DNA of 6,647 bases from assembly GCA_046729895.1 (NCBI GenBank), contig JBKPHP010000161.1:1-6647 (forward strand), given 5' to 3'. Below the pieces are notes generated by a model. It searched no databases and had not been told where the DNA came from. It was given only the letters and a program-made list of their open reading frames with translations. How positions within the stretch are numbered: position 1 is the stretch's first letter; every line of letters begins with the position of its first letter. Made by a program: the position numbers and the translations under genes. Below are positions 1-5,688 of this stretch, piece by piece. Source of the DNA: DASXBA01 sp046729895 (GTDB lineage: Bacteria; Actinomycetota; Thermoleophilia; Solirubrobacterales; Thermoleophilaceae).

Positions 1-35
1 CGCTCCCGAGCCAGCGCGTCCTCTACGTCTTCCAT
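1..35 (-). CDS. 5' end of a gene overlapping the egtB 3' end, possibly egtD (partial)
   Basis: On the minus strand an ATG at 35-33 opens a frame that stays open to the window edge and reads MEDVEDALARER. It overlaps the last 13 bases of egtB in a different frame, the close packing expected of a translationally coupled downstream gene. There is no clear Shine-Dalgarno sequence just upstream, which fits coupling. In actinobacterial ergothioneine clusters, egtB is commonly followed by egtC or egtD. EgtC proteins normally begin with a catalytic cysteine right after the initiator Met, and this one does not. The Ala/Arg/Glu-rich helical start would suit EgtD, the histidine methyltransferase that makes hercynine. 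Only 12 codons are visible, so both the gene and its identity are inference. Confidence 0.4.
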   Translation of the reverse strand, partial: MEDVEDALARE

Positions 36-1237
36 GCGCAGCGGAAGCCGGCGAAGATCTGTCGCCGCTGCGGGTAGTCCCAGTTCCTGAAGCTCTCGCG
101 AGCCACGTGCGGGCGGGTGGCCCAGGAGGCGCCGCGCAGCACCTTGTAGGCCGGGCCGAAGAAGACCTCCGAGTACTCCCGGTAGGGGTAGGCGCGGAAG
201 CCGGGGTAGCCGCGAAATTCGCTGGCAGTCCACTCCCAGCAATCGCCCAGGAACGGGCCGGCCGGCCCGGGCCCGAAGTCGAGCTGGTCGAGGTTCCCAG
301 GGGGCTCGCCGTGCAGGCGGGCCGCCCGCTCCCACTCGAACTCGGTCGGAAGGCGAGCTCCGCGCCAGCGCGCGTAGGCGTCCGCCTCGTACCAGGACAC
401 GTGCATGACCGGCCTGTCGGGAGAGATCGGCTCGATGCGCTCGAAGCTCCGCTCGCGTCCGTCATCGGTCCAGTAGAGGGGACGCTGCCAGCCCTCCTGG
501 CGATTCAGCGTCCATCCCTCGGTGGACCACAGCTCCCTGCGCCCGTAGCCGCCATCCTCGATGAACTCGAGGAACTCGCCGGCGGTCACCGGCGCGCTGT
601 CGATCTCGAAGGCCTCGAGCTCTACCTCGTGGCAGGGCCGCTCGTTGTCGTACGCGAACCCCTCGCCCCGGAAGCCGATCGAGTAGGCCCCGGCCTCGAC
701 GCGAAGCGTGCCAGGCCGCTCTTGCGGGACCGCGCGGGTCGCGCGCCGCGCCGGCGCATACACACCCGGCTCCGCCAGCTGGAGCGTCTGCAGCATGGTC
801 TCGTTGTGCTGGGCCTCGTGCTGCACGACCATCTCCCACAGGAAGGGGTCGGGCGCGACGCGATCGAGCACCGACAGAGCGCGCCCCCGAACCTCGTCCA
901 GGTAGTCCAGCGCCTCTTCCGGCCCCAGGTAGGGAAGGTCGCCACGGCCGGCCCGAGGGGTCTCGGCTGCGTCGTACACCTCCCACAACCCCTCCCGCAG
1001 CGGACCGAGCCCGCCGACCTGCTCGCAGAGCCAGAGATCCTCGAAGGCCGCGATGTGCCCGAGGTCCCAGACGAGCGGGCTCATCAGGGTGCTGTGCACC
1101 CGGGTCAGCTCGTCGTACGAGACCGGCTCGATCAGCGTGAGGGTGCGCTCCCGAACCTCGCCAAGCCGCGCCGCGAAGCGGTCTTGCAGCGACTCGGCCC
1201 CTCCGAGGGGCAGTGTTGGGAAGGTACTGGGGCGCAC
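23..1237 (-). CDS. egtB: Ergothioneine biosynthesis protein EgtB (iron-dependent sulfoxide synthase)
   Basis: EgtB is a non-haem iron enzyme that uses O2 to join hercynine to a thiol donor (gamma-glutamylcysteine in mycobacteria), the C-S bond step of ergothioneine synthesis in the cytoplasm. The 404-residue protein has both expected parts. An N-terminal DinB-like helical bundle (about 15-150) carries the iron ligands: H61 in DLGHIAAFEDLW, and H140 and H144 in the HEAQH motif. A C-terminal formylglycine-generating-enzyme-like fold (about 175-404) contains RLPTEFEWERAA, WEWTAS, LRGASW and a terminal FRNWD...RRQIFAGFR segment. D387 and R391 match the Asp and Arg of the mycobacterial NWDxxxR motif tied to gamma-glutamylcysteine recognition, so that donor is likely. 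Length is close to the mycobacterial protein (about 430). The start is GTG at 1237. The frame is open up to the dodecin stop, but I find no ATG, GTG or TTG in the extension. The Shine-Dalgarno sequence is poor. The gene lies 63 bases behind the dodecin gene on the same strand. Confidence 0.93.
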   Translation of the reverse strand: MRPSTFPTLPLGGAESLQDRFAARLGEVRERTLTLIEPVSYDELTRVHSTLMSPLVWDLGHIAAFEDLWLCEQVGGLGPLREGLWEVYDAAETPRAGRGDLPYLGPEEALDYLDEVRGRALSVLDRVAPDPFLWEMVVQHEAQHNETMLQTLQLAEPGVYAPARRATRAVPQERPGTLRVEAGAYSIGFRGEGFAYDNERPCHEVELEAFEIDSAPVTAGEFLEFIEDGGYGRRELWSTEGWTLNRQEGWQRPLYWTDDGRERSFERIEPISPDRPVMHVSWYEADAYARWRGARLPTEFEWERAARLHGEPPGNLDQLDFGPGPAGPFLGDCWEWTASEFRGYPGFRAYPYREYSEVFFGPAYKVLRGASWATRPHVARESFRNWDYPQRRQIFAGFRCAWKT

Positions 1238-1251
1238 GGCGCGGGCGCCCC
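1229..1251 (-). promoter_or_regulatory. Small hairpin spanning the egtB start codon
   Basis: GGGGCGC (1251-1245 on the minus strand) is followed nine bases later by its exact reverse complement GCGCCCC (1235-1229). The chosen egtB GTG (1237-1235) has two bases in the loop and one in the stem. In RNA this could hide the initiation site and reduce initiation. In such GC-rich DNA a 7-bp stem can arise by chance, so this is only a candidate. Confidence 0.25.
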
Positions 1252-1300
1252 AAAGATTAACGGGGCCCCCCGGGGCATCCCGCCCTGAATTGCCTACGAA

Positions 1301-1507
1301 TTACTCGCTGACGCGCTCAACCAGGAAGGAGATGCGCACGAGCGCACGCCACTCGCTGAGGTCGTCGCCGCGCAGCCCGGTGGACACGACGTCCACGGCC
1401 TTGATATTGCGCAGGGTCTGGCGGGCGTCGGCGAGCGCCGACTGCACGGCACCGTCCGAGCTCTCGGGCGAGCTTCCCACGACCTCGATGATCTTTGTGA
1501 CGGCCAC
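1301..1507 (-). CDS. Dodecin family protein, type lacking the flavin-binding Trp
   Basis: Dodecins are small proteins of about 65-70 residues that assemble into hollow dodecamers. Classical ones store or buffer flavins, while a second group typified by mycobacterial Rv0379 lacks the flavin site and has been described as calcium-associated. This 68-residue protein shows the family pattern: a first strand KIIEVVGSSPES (5-16), an amphipathic helix (about 17-34), then two strands ending in RALVRISFLVE (54-64). In flavin-binding dodecins the helix is followed by LDWFEV; here the equivalent stretch is IKAVDV, so the stacking Trp is Ala37, and the pocket Gln aligns with Arg54. Flavin binding is therefore doubtful. 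The start is GTG at 1507, chosen because AAAGGAGG lies a few bases upstream and gives the dodecin frame. An ATG two bases further upstream is in another frame. The gene is transcribed toward egtB. Confidence 0.88.
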   Translation of the reverse strand: MAVTKIIEVVGSSPESSDGAVQSALADARQTLRNIKAVDVVSTGLRGDDLSEWRALVRISFLVERVSE

Positions 1508-1592
1508 ATCTCCTCCTTTGTCGATGGCGGGACGTCCCGGGCGAAAACCCTACCTCTCCCTTTACCGGCGCTAGGAGGACGGTGTAGCTTTC
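1508..1592. promoter_or_regulatory. Divergent intergenic region with promoters for dodecin and membrane protein genes
   Basis: These 85 bases separate the leftward dodecin gene from the rightward membrane-protein gene, so both promoters should lie here or overlap the gene starts. Visible signals are: the dodecin Shine-Dalgarno sequence on the minus strand (about 1513-1520); a minus-strand TAGGGT (1552-1547) that fits a TANNNT -10 box, without a good -35; and on the plus strand TTACCG (1562-1567), a 17-base spacer and TAGCTT (1585-1590). The last would put transcription start next to the ATG at 1599. An AGGAGG at 1573-1578 lies 14 bases before the GTG at 1593, longer than usual. A 12-bp palindrome at 1528-1539 is listed separately. 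That both promoters are here follows from gene layout; the individual boxes are weak matches. Confidence 0.45.
1528..1539. repeat. Perfect 12-bp palindrome, candidate operator
   Basis: CGGGACGTCCCG reads identically on both strands and is the only perfect palindrome of this length that I noticed in the divergent intergenic region. It sits about 20 bases upstream of the dodecin start, between the dodecin Shine-Dalgarno sequence and its possible -10 box. A dimeric repressor bound there could block dodecin transcription. No regulator gene adjoins it, and palindromes of G and C are easier to get by chance in this base composition. Confidence 0.3.
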
Positions 1593-2102
1593 GTGGCGAT
1601 GGAAGCCTCGAGGGTGGAGGAGAGGCGCGGCTATCTGGACCTGTCCCGGCTGACGCCGGCCGAGCTGATGGGGATGGCCGCGGGACTGGTGCTGCTGGCG
1701 TCCCTGTGGCTGCCCTGGTTCACCACGAGCGGCAACCCGAACTCGAAGATCAACTCCGCGGAAATCGGCCCGAACGAAAGCGCCACCGCCATCCAGACCT
1801 TCCCGATTCTCCGCTGGCTCCTGATCGGCGCGTGCACCGCTCCATTCATCCTGTCCTGGATCATCGCCCGCGGTCACAAGCTCTCGTGGGCGCCGGGCGA
1901 GGTGACGATGATCGTGGGGATAACGGCGCTGGTCCTGATCCTCTGCAACGGCATCGTCCTGGGCAAGCCGGAGCCTGGAATCGAGATCGGCCTGGGCATC
2001 GGCTATTTCATCGCGATCCTCGCCTCGCTCGCGATGAGCGTCGCCGGCTACCTGCGCCAGGCGCTCTACACGGAAGCCCGCAAGCCGCCGGGCGTGCTCT
2101 AG
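1593..2102 (+). CDS. Four-helix membrane protein of unknown function with an LPWF motif
   Basis: The 169-residue protein has four hydrophobic segments at about 25-43, 70-92, 103-123 and 130-152. A charged N-terminus (1-24) precedes helix 1, and a polar, Asn/Ser-rich loop (44-69) lies between helices 1 and 2. The first helix ends in SLWLPWF, a pattern I associate with small uncharacterised actinobacterial membrane proteins in which the loop leads into a short aromatic stretch (here AIQTFPILRW) and the second helix. No catalytic or transport motif is visible. The start may be GTG 1593 or ATG 1599; an in-frame TAG at 1572-1574 excludes anything longer. An AGGAGG at 1573-1578 is rather far from both. 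The gene ends six bases before glpX and is probably cotranscribed with it. Nothing in the protein points to sugar metabolism. Confidence 0.8.
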   Translation: MAMEASRVEERRGYLDLSRLTPAELMGMAAGLVLLASLWLPWFTTSGNPNSKINSAEIGPNESATAIQTFPILRWLLIGACTAPFILSWIIARGHKLSWAPGEVTMIVGITALVLILCNGIVLGKPEPGIEIGLGIGYFIAILASLAMSVAGYLRQALYTEARKPPGVL

Positions 2103-2108
2103 CCGCCG

Positions 2109-3128
2109 ATGGAGGCGCGCGCGGCGACGGAGACGGCCGCGAGGCGCCCGGACGGGCGCCGGCCGGACCGCAACCTGGCGCTCGAGCTGGTGCGGACCAC
2201 CGAGTACGCCGCGCTGGCCTGTGCGCGCTGGATCGGCCGGGGCGACAAGGAGTCGGCCGACCAGGCCGCTGTGGACGCCATGCGGATGATGCTCGACACG
2301 GTCTCGATGGACGGCATGGTGGTGATCGGCGAGGGCGAGAAGGACGAGGCGCCGATGCTCTACAACGGCGAGCGCATAGGGGACGGGTCGCCCCCGGGGG
2401 TCGACATCGCCGTCGATCCGCTCGAGGGCACCGATCTCTGCGCCAAGGGGATGCCGAACGCGATCGCGACCATCGCCCTCTCCGAGCGCGGCACCATGTT
2501 CGACCCCGGTCCGAGTGTCTACATGCTGAAGATGGCCACCTCCAAGGACATGGCCCATCTGCTGGACCTCGACCGCCCGTTGAGCGAGGTGCTCCAGCTG
2601 ATGGCGAAAGAGAAGGGCATCGACGTCACCGACCTCGTGGTGATCATGCTCGACCGTCCGCGCCACGAGAACGCGATGCGGGAGATCCGTGAGATCGGCG
2701 CCCGTATTCGGCTGATTCCTCACGGAGACGTCTCCGCAGCGCTCGTTGCCGTGACGGAGGGCTCCCCGGTGGACCTGTTGTGGGGAATCGGCGGGACCCC
2801 GGAGGGCGTCTTGGCCGCGGCCGCGATCCAGTGCACCGGCGGCCAGATCCTGGGCCGGCTCTGGCCGCGCGACGACGAGGAGCGGCAGAGCGCGCTGGAC
2901 GCCGGCTACGACCTGGAAGAGACGCTCGACAAGGACCGGCTCTGCTCGGGCCAGAACGTCTTCTTCGCCGCAACGGGGGTCACCGACGGCGAGATGCTCG
3001 AGGGCGTGCACTTCCACGGCGGCAACGCGTACACGGAGTCGCTCAGCATGCGCTCCCGCTCCGGCACGGTCCGAACGGTGACGGCTCGCCACGACCGCTC
3101 CAAGCTGCGGGAGATCATCGGCAGCTGA
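2109..3128 (+). CDS. glpX: Fructose-1,6-bisphosphatase, class II (GlpX)
   Basis: GlpX hydrolyses fructose-1,6-bisphosphate to fructose-6-phosphate and phosphate, the committed step of gluconeogenesis in the cytoplasm, using divalent metal ions. The 339-residue length matches E. coli GlpX (336). Conserved blocks appear in order: RWIGRGDKESAD (40-51), DGMVVIGEGEKDEAPML (68-84), VDPLEGTDL (102-110), GIGGTPEG (about 226-233) and GENVFF-like GQNVFFAATGVTDG. By alignment with E. coli, metal and substrate residues D33, E57, D85, E88 and catalytic T90 correspond to D51, E75, D103, E106 and T108, and the Glu of GGTPEG is near 232. All are present, so the enzyme should be active. The C-terminal RSRSGTVR segment is also conserved. 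The C-terminal half lacks the insertion seen in E. coli and looks closer to the mycobacterial enzyme. The start is ATG 2109, six bases after the upstream stop and without a Shine-Dalgarno sequence, so translation may depend on reinitiation. Confidence 0.95.
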   Translation: MEARAATETAARRPDGRRPDRNLALELVRTTEYAALACARWIGRGDKESADQAAVDAMRMMLDTVSMDGMVVIGEGEKDEAPMLYNGERIGDGSPPGVDIAVDPLEGTDLCAKGMPNAIATIALSERGTMFDPGPSVYMLKMATSKDMAHLLDLDRPLSEVLQLMAKEKGIDVTDLVVIMLDRPRHENAMREIREIGARIRLIPHGDVSAALVAVTEGSPVDLLWGIGGTPEGVLAAAAIQCTGGQILGRLWPRDDEERQSALDAGYDLEETLDKDRLCSGQNVFFAATGVTDGEMLEGVHFHGGNAYTESLSMRSRSGTVRTVTARHDRSKLREIIGS

Positions 3129-3164
3129 GCGCCGGGCGCGGTCTCGCCCGCGATCCGCGCTCAG
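3125..3164. terminator. Candidate bidirectional terminator hairpin holding both convergent stop codons
   Basis: An 8-bp outer stem is formed by CTGAGCGC (3125-3132) and GCGCTCAG (3157-3164). Inside it, CGGGCG (3133-3138) pairs with CGCCCG (3145-3150) around a 6-base loop, leaving a 6-base bulge (3151-3156) on one side. The glpX TGA (3126-3128) lies in the left arm and the TGA of the leftward 227-residue gene (3163-3161) in the right arm, so the structure is read from both directions. No T-run follows on either strand, so it is not a classical intrinsic terminator. Actinobacteria are reported to use hairpins without U-tracts, which would fit. Base pairing is seen directly; terminator function is inferred. 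Confidence 0.5.
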
Positions 3165-3844
3165 TCGCCGGCTGAGCTGACCAGCGTCCTCCGGCGTTTC
3201 TCCGGAGGCAGCAACCTCCCGACCACGGAGGGCTTTAGATCCAGTCGGGAGAGCGAGCGCAGGAACGCGTGCGTGACGATCACGTGGAGGCGCAGCTGCG
3301 TGAAGCCGTAGACCACGCGGCCGATGCGCGCGAACCAGCCCGACCCGGCGATCCGCGGGTAGAAGTTCGCCACCTCCGAAGTCACCGTGACGGTCGCCTC
3401 CGGGCCCGAGCCGTCCGGACGCCGCTCGACCGCGAGCCGCAGGTAGCCGCGACCGCGGCCGCGCGCCGCCACAAGGAGACCCTTGTCGATCCGCCACATG
3501 ACGCTGCCGCCCTCGGGCCGAAGGTCGTACTCGGGGCCCCGGAAGCGCAGTAGCACGAAGGGCCGGGTGATCACCGCGATCTCGCGTGAGGTCGGCGTGT
3601 AGAGCACCCGCAGGATCCCCAGGGAGACCCGGGTGAGGAAGCGCCAGTATGTGCGGCCGAGCCGCTCCAGGTGCTCGGGAGTCCAGATGCGCTCGAGCTC
3701 ACTCCGCGGGAGCTTCACCTCGGCCCTTTGGCGACTGGTGACGCTGCCGTCCGCCGCATCCCAGGAAAGCGGGCGGCAGATCTGCACGCGCGCGAGCTCC
3801 GGGCGGCGGCGGGGGAGCAGGCGGCGGGGATCGCGCCGCCTCAC
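3161..3844 (-). CDS. Uncharacterised conserved-looking protein coupled to moeA
   Basis: I cannot name this family. The 227-residue soluble protein has an Arg-rich N-terminus (1-19), a helical stretch ELERIWTPEHLERLGRTYW (49-67), several probable beta strands from about 86 to 165 (ITRPFVLLRFR, GGSVMWRIDKGLLVA, RGYLRLAVERR, ATVTVTSEVANFYP), then a long amphipathic region (about 172-200) rich in aromatic and basic residues. Strands followed by a long C-terminal helix recall START/SRPBCC-type lipid-binding folds, but I see no diagnostic motif. The longest start, GTG 3844, overlaps the moeA stop as GTGA, arguing for coupling. Two internal starts are also possible: GTG 3787 (GGAG seven bases upstream) and GTG 3718 (AAAGGG five bases upstream). 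The last would remove the low-complexity N-terminus and begin just before the helical region. The gene converges on glpX. It is probably real; its function is unknown. Confidence 0.72.
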   Translation of the reverse strand: MRRRDPRRLLPRRRPELARVQICRPLSWDAADGSVTSRQRAEVKLPRSELERIWTPEHLERLGRTYWRFLTRVSLGILRVLYTPTSREIAVITRPFVLLRFRGPEYDLRPEGGSVMWRIDKGLLVAARGRGRGYLRLAVERRPDGSGPEATVTVTSEVANFYPRIAGSGWFARIGRVVYGFTQLRLHVIVTHAFLRSLSRLDLKPSVVGRLLPPEKRRRTLVSSAGD

Positions 3845-5025
3845 AAGAGCTCCACCTCGACTCGCTCGCCGGCGGCCAGCTCTCCTTCGCCGATGGGGAT
3901 CAGCGCGAGACCCGCCGCGCCCAGCATCGACGTGAGCATGTGCGACCCCTGGTCGCCGGTCGTGGTGGCGTGCCAGCCGTCTCCGTCGGCGCGCAGCCGG
4001 ACGCGCACGGCCTGCTCGCGCCGCGGATTGCGGCGGACCGGCTCGTCGAGAACGGCCGTGGCCCGCTCGCCCTCGCTCGTCGCTCCCTGCATGGCGCGGA
4101 GTGCCGGCCGGCTGAAGAGATGGAAGGTGACCATCGCGGAGACCGGGTTACCGGGCAGTCCGAACACGAGCGTGTCCCCTCGCACGCCGAACCAGGTGGG
4201 CTTACCCGGCTTCAGGCGGACGCCCCAGAACCGCTCCTCGACGCCGAGCTCGCGGAGCGCGCCCTTCACGTGGTCGTGGGGACCGACCGACATGCCTCCG
4301 GACACGCACACCACGTCGGCGTCGGCGAGTGCCCGCTGCAAGGCGGCGCGGGTCTCCTCCGCCTCGTCGGAAACCGTCTCGCGGCGCAGCAGCCGGCCGC
4401 CCGCTGACGCGACCTGTCCGGCGAGCGCGTAGGCGTTCGAGCTGAAGATCCGCCCCGGGCGGAGCTGCTCGCCCGGTTCCGCGAGCTCGTCGCCCGTCAC
4501 GAGCAGAACCACGCTCGGCCGGCGAGCACAGGTCGCCTCGGGTCGCCCCAACGAGGCCAGCACGCCCACCTCCGCCGGGCCGAGCACGGTCCCGGCGCGC
4601 AGCGTGAGCGTTCCCTTCGTCACGTCCTCTCCCGCGCGCCGGACGTTGTCGCCGGTCGCGCTTTCCGGCACGCGCACGGCGCCGTCGAGCGTCTCCGTCC
4701 GCTCGACGGGCACGACGGAGTCGGCGCCCGCGGGCAGCGGAGCGCCGGTGGAGATCCTCACCGCCGTGCCCGGCTCCACCCGCTCCGAGGCCGGGTAGCC
4801 CGCGCGAGCCTCGCCGACGACGCGGAGCTCCCCCGCTTGCCCGGCGACCACCGCGTAACCGTCCATGGCGGAGGAGTCGAACGGGGGCACGTCGAGCGGG
4901 CTGTGCGCGTCCCTCGCCAGCACCCGGCCGAGCGCCTCCGCCAGCGGCACCTCCTCGGCGGGCAGGGGCCGCACCGCCGAGAGCACCAGCTCGCGAGCCT
5001 CGCTGATCGGGAGCAGATCCGCCAC
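3841..5025 (-). CDS. moeA: Molybdopterin molybdenumtransferase MoeA
   Basis: MoeA inserts molybdate into adenylated molybdopterin, the last common step of molybdenum cofactor synthesis in the cytoplasm, working with a MogA-type adenylyltransferase that is not in this window. The 394 residues match the usual length (about 400). Order: MoeA N-terminal region with PFDSSAMDGYA (48-58, D55 matching E. coli D59), ISTGAPLPAGADSVV (91-105) and NVRRAGEDV (127-135, D134). Next is the MoCF-type binding domain with VTGDEL (176-181), SGGMSVGPHDHVK (242-254) and FGLPGNPVSA (288-297). The C-terminal domain runs from about 320 to 394. All hallmark acidic residues are present. The start is GTG 5025 with little Shine-Dalgarno match, 33 bases after the response regulator stop. 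The gene ends in a GTGA overlap with the next gene. Actinobacteria often carry several MoeA copies, and a Glp/gephyrin-like paralogue role cannot be excluded. Confidence 0.93.
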   Translation of the reverse strand: MADLLPISEARELVLSAVRPLPAEEVPLAEALGRVLARDAHSPLDVPPFDSSAMDGYAVVAGQAGELRVVGEARAGYPASERVEPGTAVRISTGAPLPAGADSVVPVERTETLDGAVRVPESATGDNVRRAGEDVTKGTLTLRAGTVLGPAEVGVLASLGRPEATCARRPSVVLLVTGDELAEPGEQLRPGRIFSSNAYALAGQVASAGGRLLRRETVSDEAEETRAALQRALADADVVCVSGGMSVGPHDHVKGALRELGVEERFWGVRLKPGKPTWFGVRGDTLVFGLPGNPVSAMVTFHLFSRPALRAMQGATSEGERATAVLDEPVRRNPRREQAVRVRLRADGDGWHATTTGDQGSHMLTSMLGAAGLALIPIGEGELAAGERVEVELL

Positions 5026-5058
5026 GGGGCACGCAATTCTCGCCGTTTTGGCGACTCG

Positions 5059-5688
5059 CTACTCGATCAACCCGTGGCGTATGCCTATCGCCACTGCCTG
5101 CGTGCGCGTCGACGCCTCGAGCTTGGCCAGGATGCGCTTGGTGTGGGTGCGGACCGTCTCCGTTGAGAGACCCAGCCTCTGGGCCACCGCGTCGGTCTGC
5201 ATCCCGTCGGCCAGCATCTGAAGGATCTCCCGCTGGCGCGCGCTGAGCGTCCGGTCCCCTTCGTCCAGCACGATCGTCGACGAAAGCCCCGGATCGACAT
5301 AGAAGTCTCCGGTGCGGGCCGCCTCGACGGCGCGCACGAGGTCCTCGGAGGGGGAGTCCTTTCGGACGTAGCCCTTGACGCCGGCCTTCAGCGCCTCGCT
5401 CAGCAGGCGCGCTCCGCCGTCCGAGGTGAAGATCACGATCGGCGCCTTTATGTCTTCCTGGAGGCGGTTGACGATGTCGCTGACGTCGACCCTGGCGCGC
5501 CAGGGATCGATGATCACGACGTCCGGATCGCCGCTCTCCAGCATGCGGACGGCCTCCTCCAGCGTGCTGGCGTCGGCTGTCTCGGCTTCCTTCCAGGCCT
5601 CCTCTATGACGGCACGCACGCCCGCACGGACCACGGGATGGTCGTCGACAATCAGGCAGCGAGGAGCTTCCTTCGCTCCGGGGGCCAT
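5059..5688 (-). CDS. LuxR/NarL-family response regulator with an atypical receiver loop
   Basis: The 209-residue protein has a CheY-like receiver (about 10-125) and a LuxR-type helix-turn-helix (about 147-209), the NarL/FixJ arrangement of a transcription factor switched by phosphorylation. Visible receiver residues are the acidic pair D15-D16, phospho-acceptor D61 at the end of PDVVIID, T88 in VIFTSD and K110 in YVRKDSP. The DNA-binding half has LSARQREILQMLADG (148-162) and LSTETVRTHTKRILAKL (174-190), close to the family consensus. The loop after D61 is odd: family members usually read D-x-x-M-P-x-x-x-G, but here it is DPWRARVDVSD, with no Met-Pro and no Gly. Phosphorylation may still occur, but switching may differ. 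No sensor kinase is in the window, so it is an orphan here. The start is ATG 5688, preceded by a weak Shine-Dalgarno and a possible -10 box. moeA follows 33 bases after the stop. Confidence 0.9.
   Translation of the reverse strand: MAPGAKEAPRCLIVDDHPVVRAGVRAVIEEAWKEAETADASTLEEAVRMLESGDPDVVIIDPWRARVDVSDIVNRLQEDIKAPIVIFTSDGGARLLSEALKAGVKGYVRKDSPSEDLVRAVEAARTGDFYVDPGLSSTIVLDEGDRTLSARQREILQMLADGMQTDAVAQRLGLSTETVRTHTKRILAKLEASTRTQAVAIGIRHGLIE

Noticed and set aside
1259..1280. Run of G and C between dodecin and egtB as an intrinsic terminator
   Set aside because: The G-run and C-run can pair only in overlapping registers, with too little loop and no T-run. The two genes could just as well be cotranscribed.
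107..1288. A 393-codon open frame on the plus strand, antisense to egtB
   Set aside because: It mirrors the egtB codon pattern, as expected in GC-rich DNA where stop codons are rare. The translation is Arg/Pro/Ala/Gly-rich with no domain, while egtB on the other strand has all its motifs.
1507..1509. ATG at 1509 as the dodecin start
   Set aside because: It is out of frame with the dodecin sequence. The GTG at 1507 gives the full family pattern right after the Shine-Dalgarno sequence.
1317..3497. A 726-codon open frame on the minus strand, antisense to the membrane protein and glpX
   Set aside because: It crosses the dodecin gene, the divergent intergenic region and two well-supported genes, and its translation is low-complexity Arg/His/Gly/Asp-rich sequence without a recognisable family. 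It is a shadow of glpX codon bias.
3671..4432. A 253-codon plus-strand frame antisense to the moeA region
   Set aside because: It is Ser/Pro/Arg-rich, has no credible start signal, and lies opposite conserved MoeA motifs.
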